A stretch of DNA of 64,000 bases from Enterococcus sp. DIV1094. Its GTDB lineage: Bacteria; Bacillota; Bacilli; Lactobacillales; Enterococcaceae. The stretch is taken from contig NZ_CP147250.1 in assembly GCF_017316305.2 (NCBI RefSeq), forward strand, positions 248,001 to 312,000. Reading direction: 5' to 3'. This document shows positions 63,892-64,000 of this stretch, in pieces. The position numbers and the translations under genes were made by a program. Positions within the stretch are counted from its first letter, which is position 1. Every line of letters starts with the position of its first letter. Below the pieces are notes generated by a model. It did no database searches, was not told the DNA's origin, and saw only the letters and a program-made list of their open reading frames with translations.

Positions 63892-64000
63892 TTATTTATT
63901 TTCAGATTTCTCTTCATCTTTTTGTTTTTTTCTTTTCCAAATAATAAAAATCAGTAAAAGAAGCAATAATAATAAGATACCGAATAATACATACATCCAC
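63892..64000 (-). CDS. C-terminal end of a WxL-interacting (DUF916/DUF3324-type) membrane protein, partial
   Basis: Only the last 36 residues are in the window: a membrane helix (WMYVLFGILLLLLLLLIFII), then a basic and acidic tail WKRKKQKDEEKSENK. A C-terminal membrane anchor with a charged tail is how DUF916/DUF3324 WxL-interacting proteins end, and the locus context supports it. The extracellular domains lie beyond the window. Confidence 0.6.
   Translation of the reverse strand, partial: WMYVLFGILLLLLLLLIFIIWKRKKQKDEEKSENK

Noticed and set aside
1..64000. CRISPR arrays, insertion sequences, prophage genes, tRNA or rRNA
   Set aside because: None was found by eye; the regular repeats in the window are the protein-coding array at 26808-27239 and the duplicated lipase-immunity segment.

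Overview
The window is a chromosomal stretch of a low-GC Firmicute and reads as an Enterococcus, most likely of the E. faecium group. The evidence is the Lsa/Eat-type ABC-F gene, the WxL-type surface locus at the right edge, the FPKTN-type sortase signal, AGGAGG-type ribosome sites, many TTG/GTG starts, and T-box and BglG-type antiterminator control. No rRNA, tRNA, insertion sequence, prophage or CRISPR array is visible.

Layout. 1-5380: a sulfated-sugar locus on the minus strand (anaerobic sulfatase-maturating enzyme, a frameshifted small gene, a cytoplasmic Cys-type sulfatase, a PTS IIBCA permease and a LicT-type antiterminator with two RAT/terminator switches and a cre site). 5680-10244: the potABCD polyamine importer behind an XRE-cupin regulator with a palindromic operator. 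10384-15073: oxidoreductases and a pantothenate-to-CoA cluster (coaB, coaC, panT). 15185-26423: mostly housekeeping genes (a fumarate-reductase-like flavoprotein with a Crp/Fnr-type box, murB, exoA, tsaE, pta, ung). 26458-36599: an LPXTG-like protein with about 16 nonapeptide repeats, a 59-residue zinc-ribbon protein, pnuC, pcp with DUF969/DUF979 and a TraX-like protein. 36852-42920: an APC antiporter, an orphan nrdI, and mupG-murQ-murP for MurNAc recycling.

43334-46836 is the most interesting part. It holds a lipase whose C-terminal half is helical, followed by two small helical proteins and preceded by a membrane-anchored small protein. This matches the reverse-domain type VII secretion toxin TslA with its partners TlaA and TlaB and an immunity protein. 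The immunity gene is present twice, and a decayed fragment of a second lipase lies between the copies. The two immunity proteins are almost identical at both ends but differ in the middle. No secretion machinery is in the window.

47060-64000: a beta-repeat lipoprotein; an Eat(A)/Lsa-type ABC-F protein carrying Ile at position 450, with a leader that looks like a ribosome-mediated attenuator; glycerate kinase; an amino acid permease; an NhaC-family transporter behind a probable tyrosine T-box; metNIQ plus an M20 peptidase behind two tandem methionine T-boxes; and the end of a WxL-type surface locus with an Mga-like regulator. RNA-level control (RAT, T-box, attenuator) is unusually well represented. 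Function calls rest on reading motifs and gene context; no database search was run.
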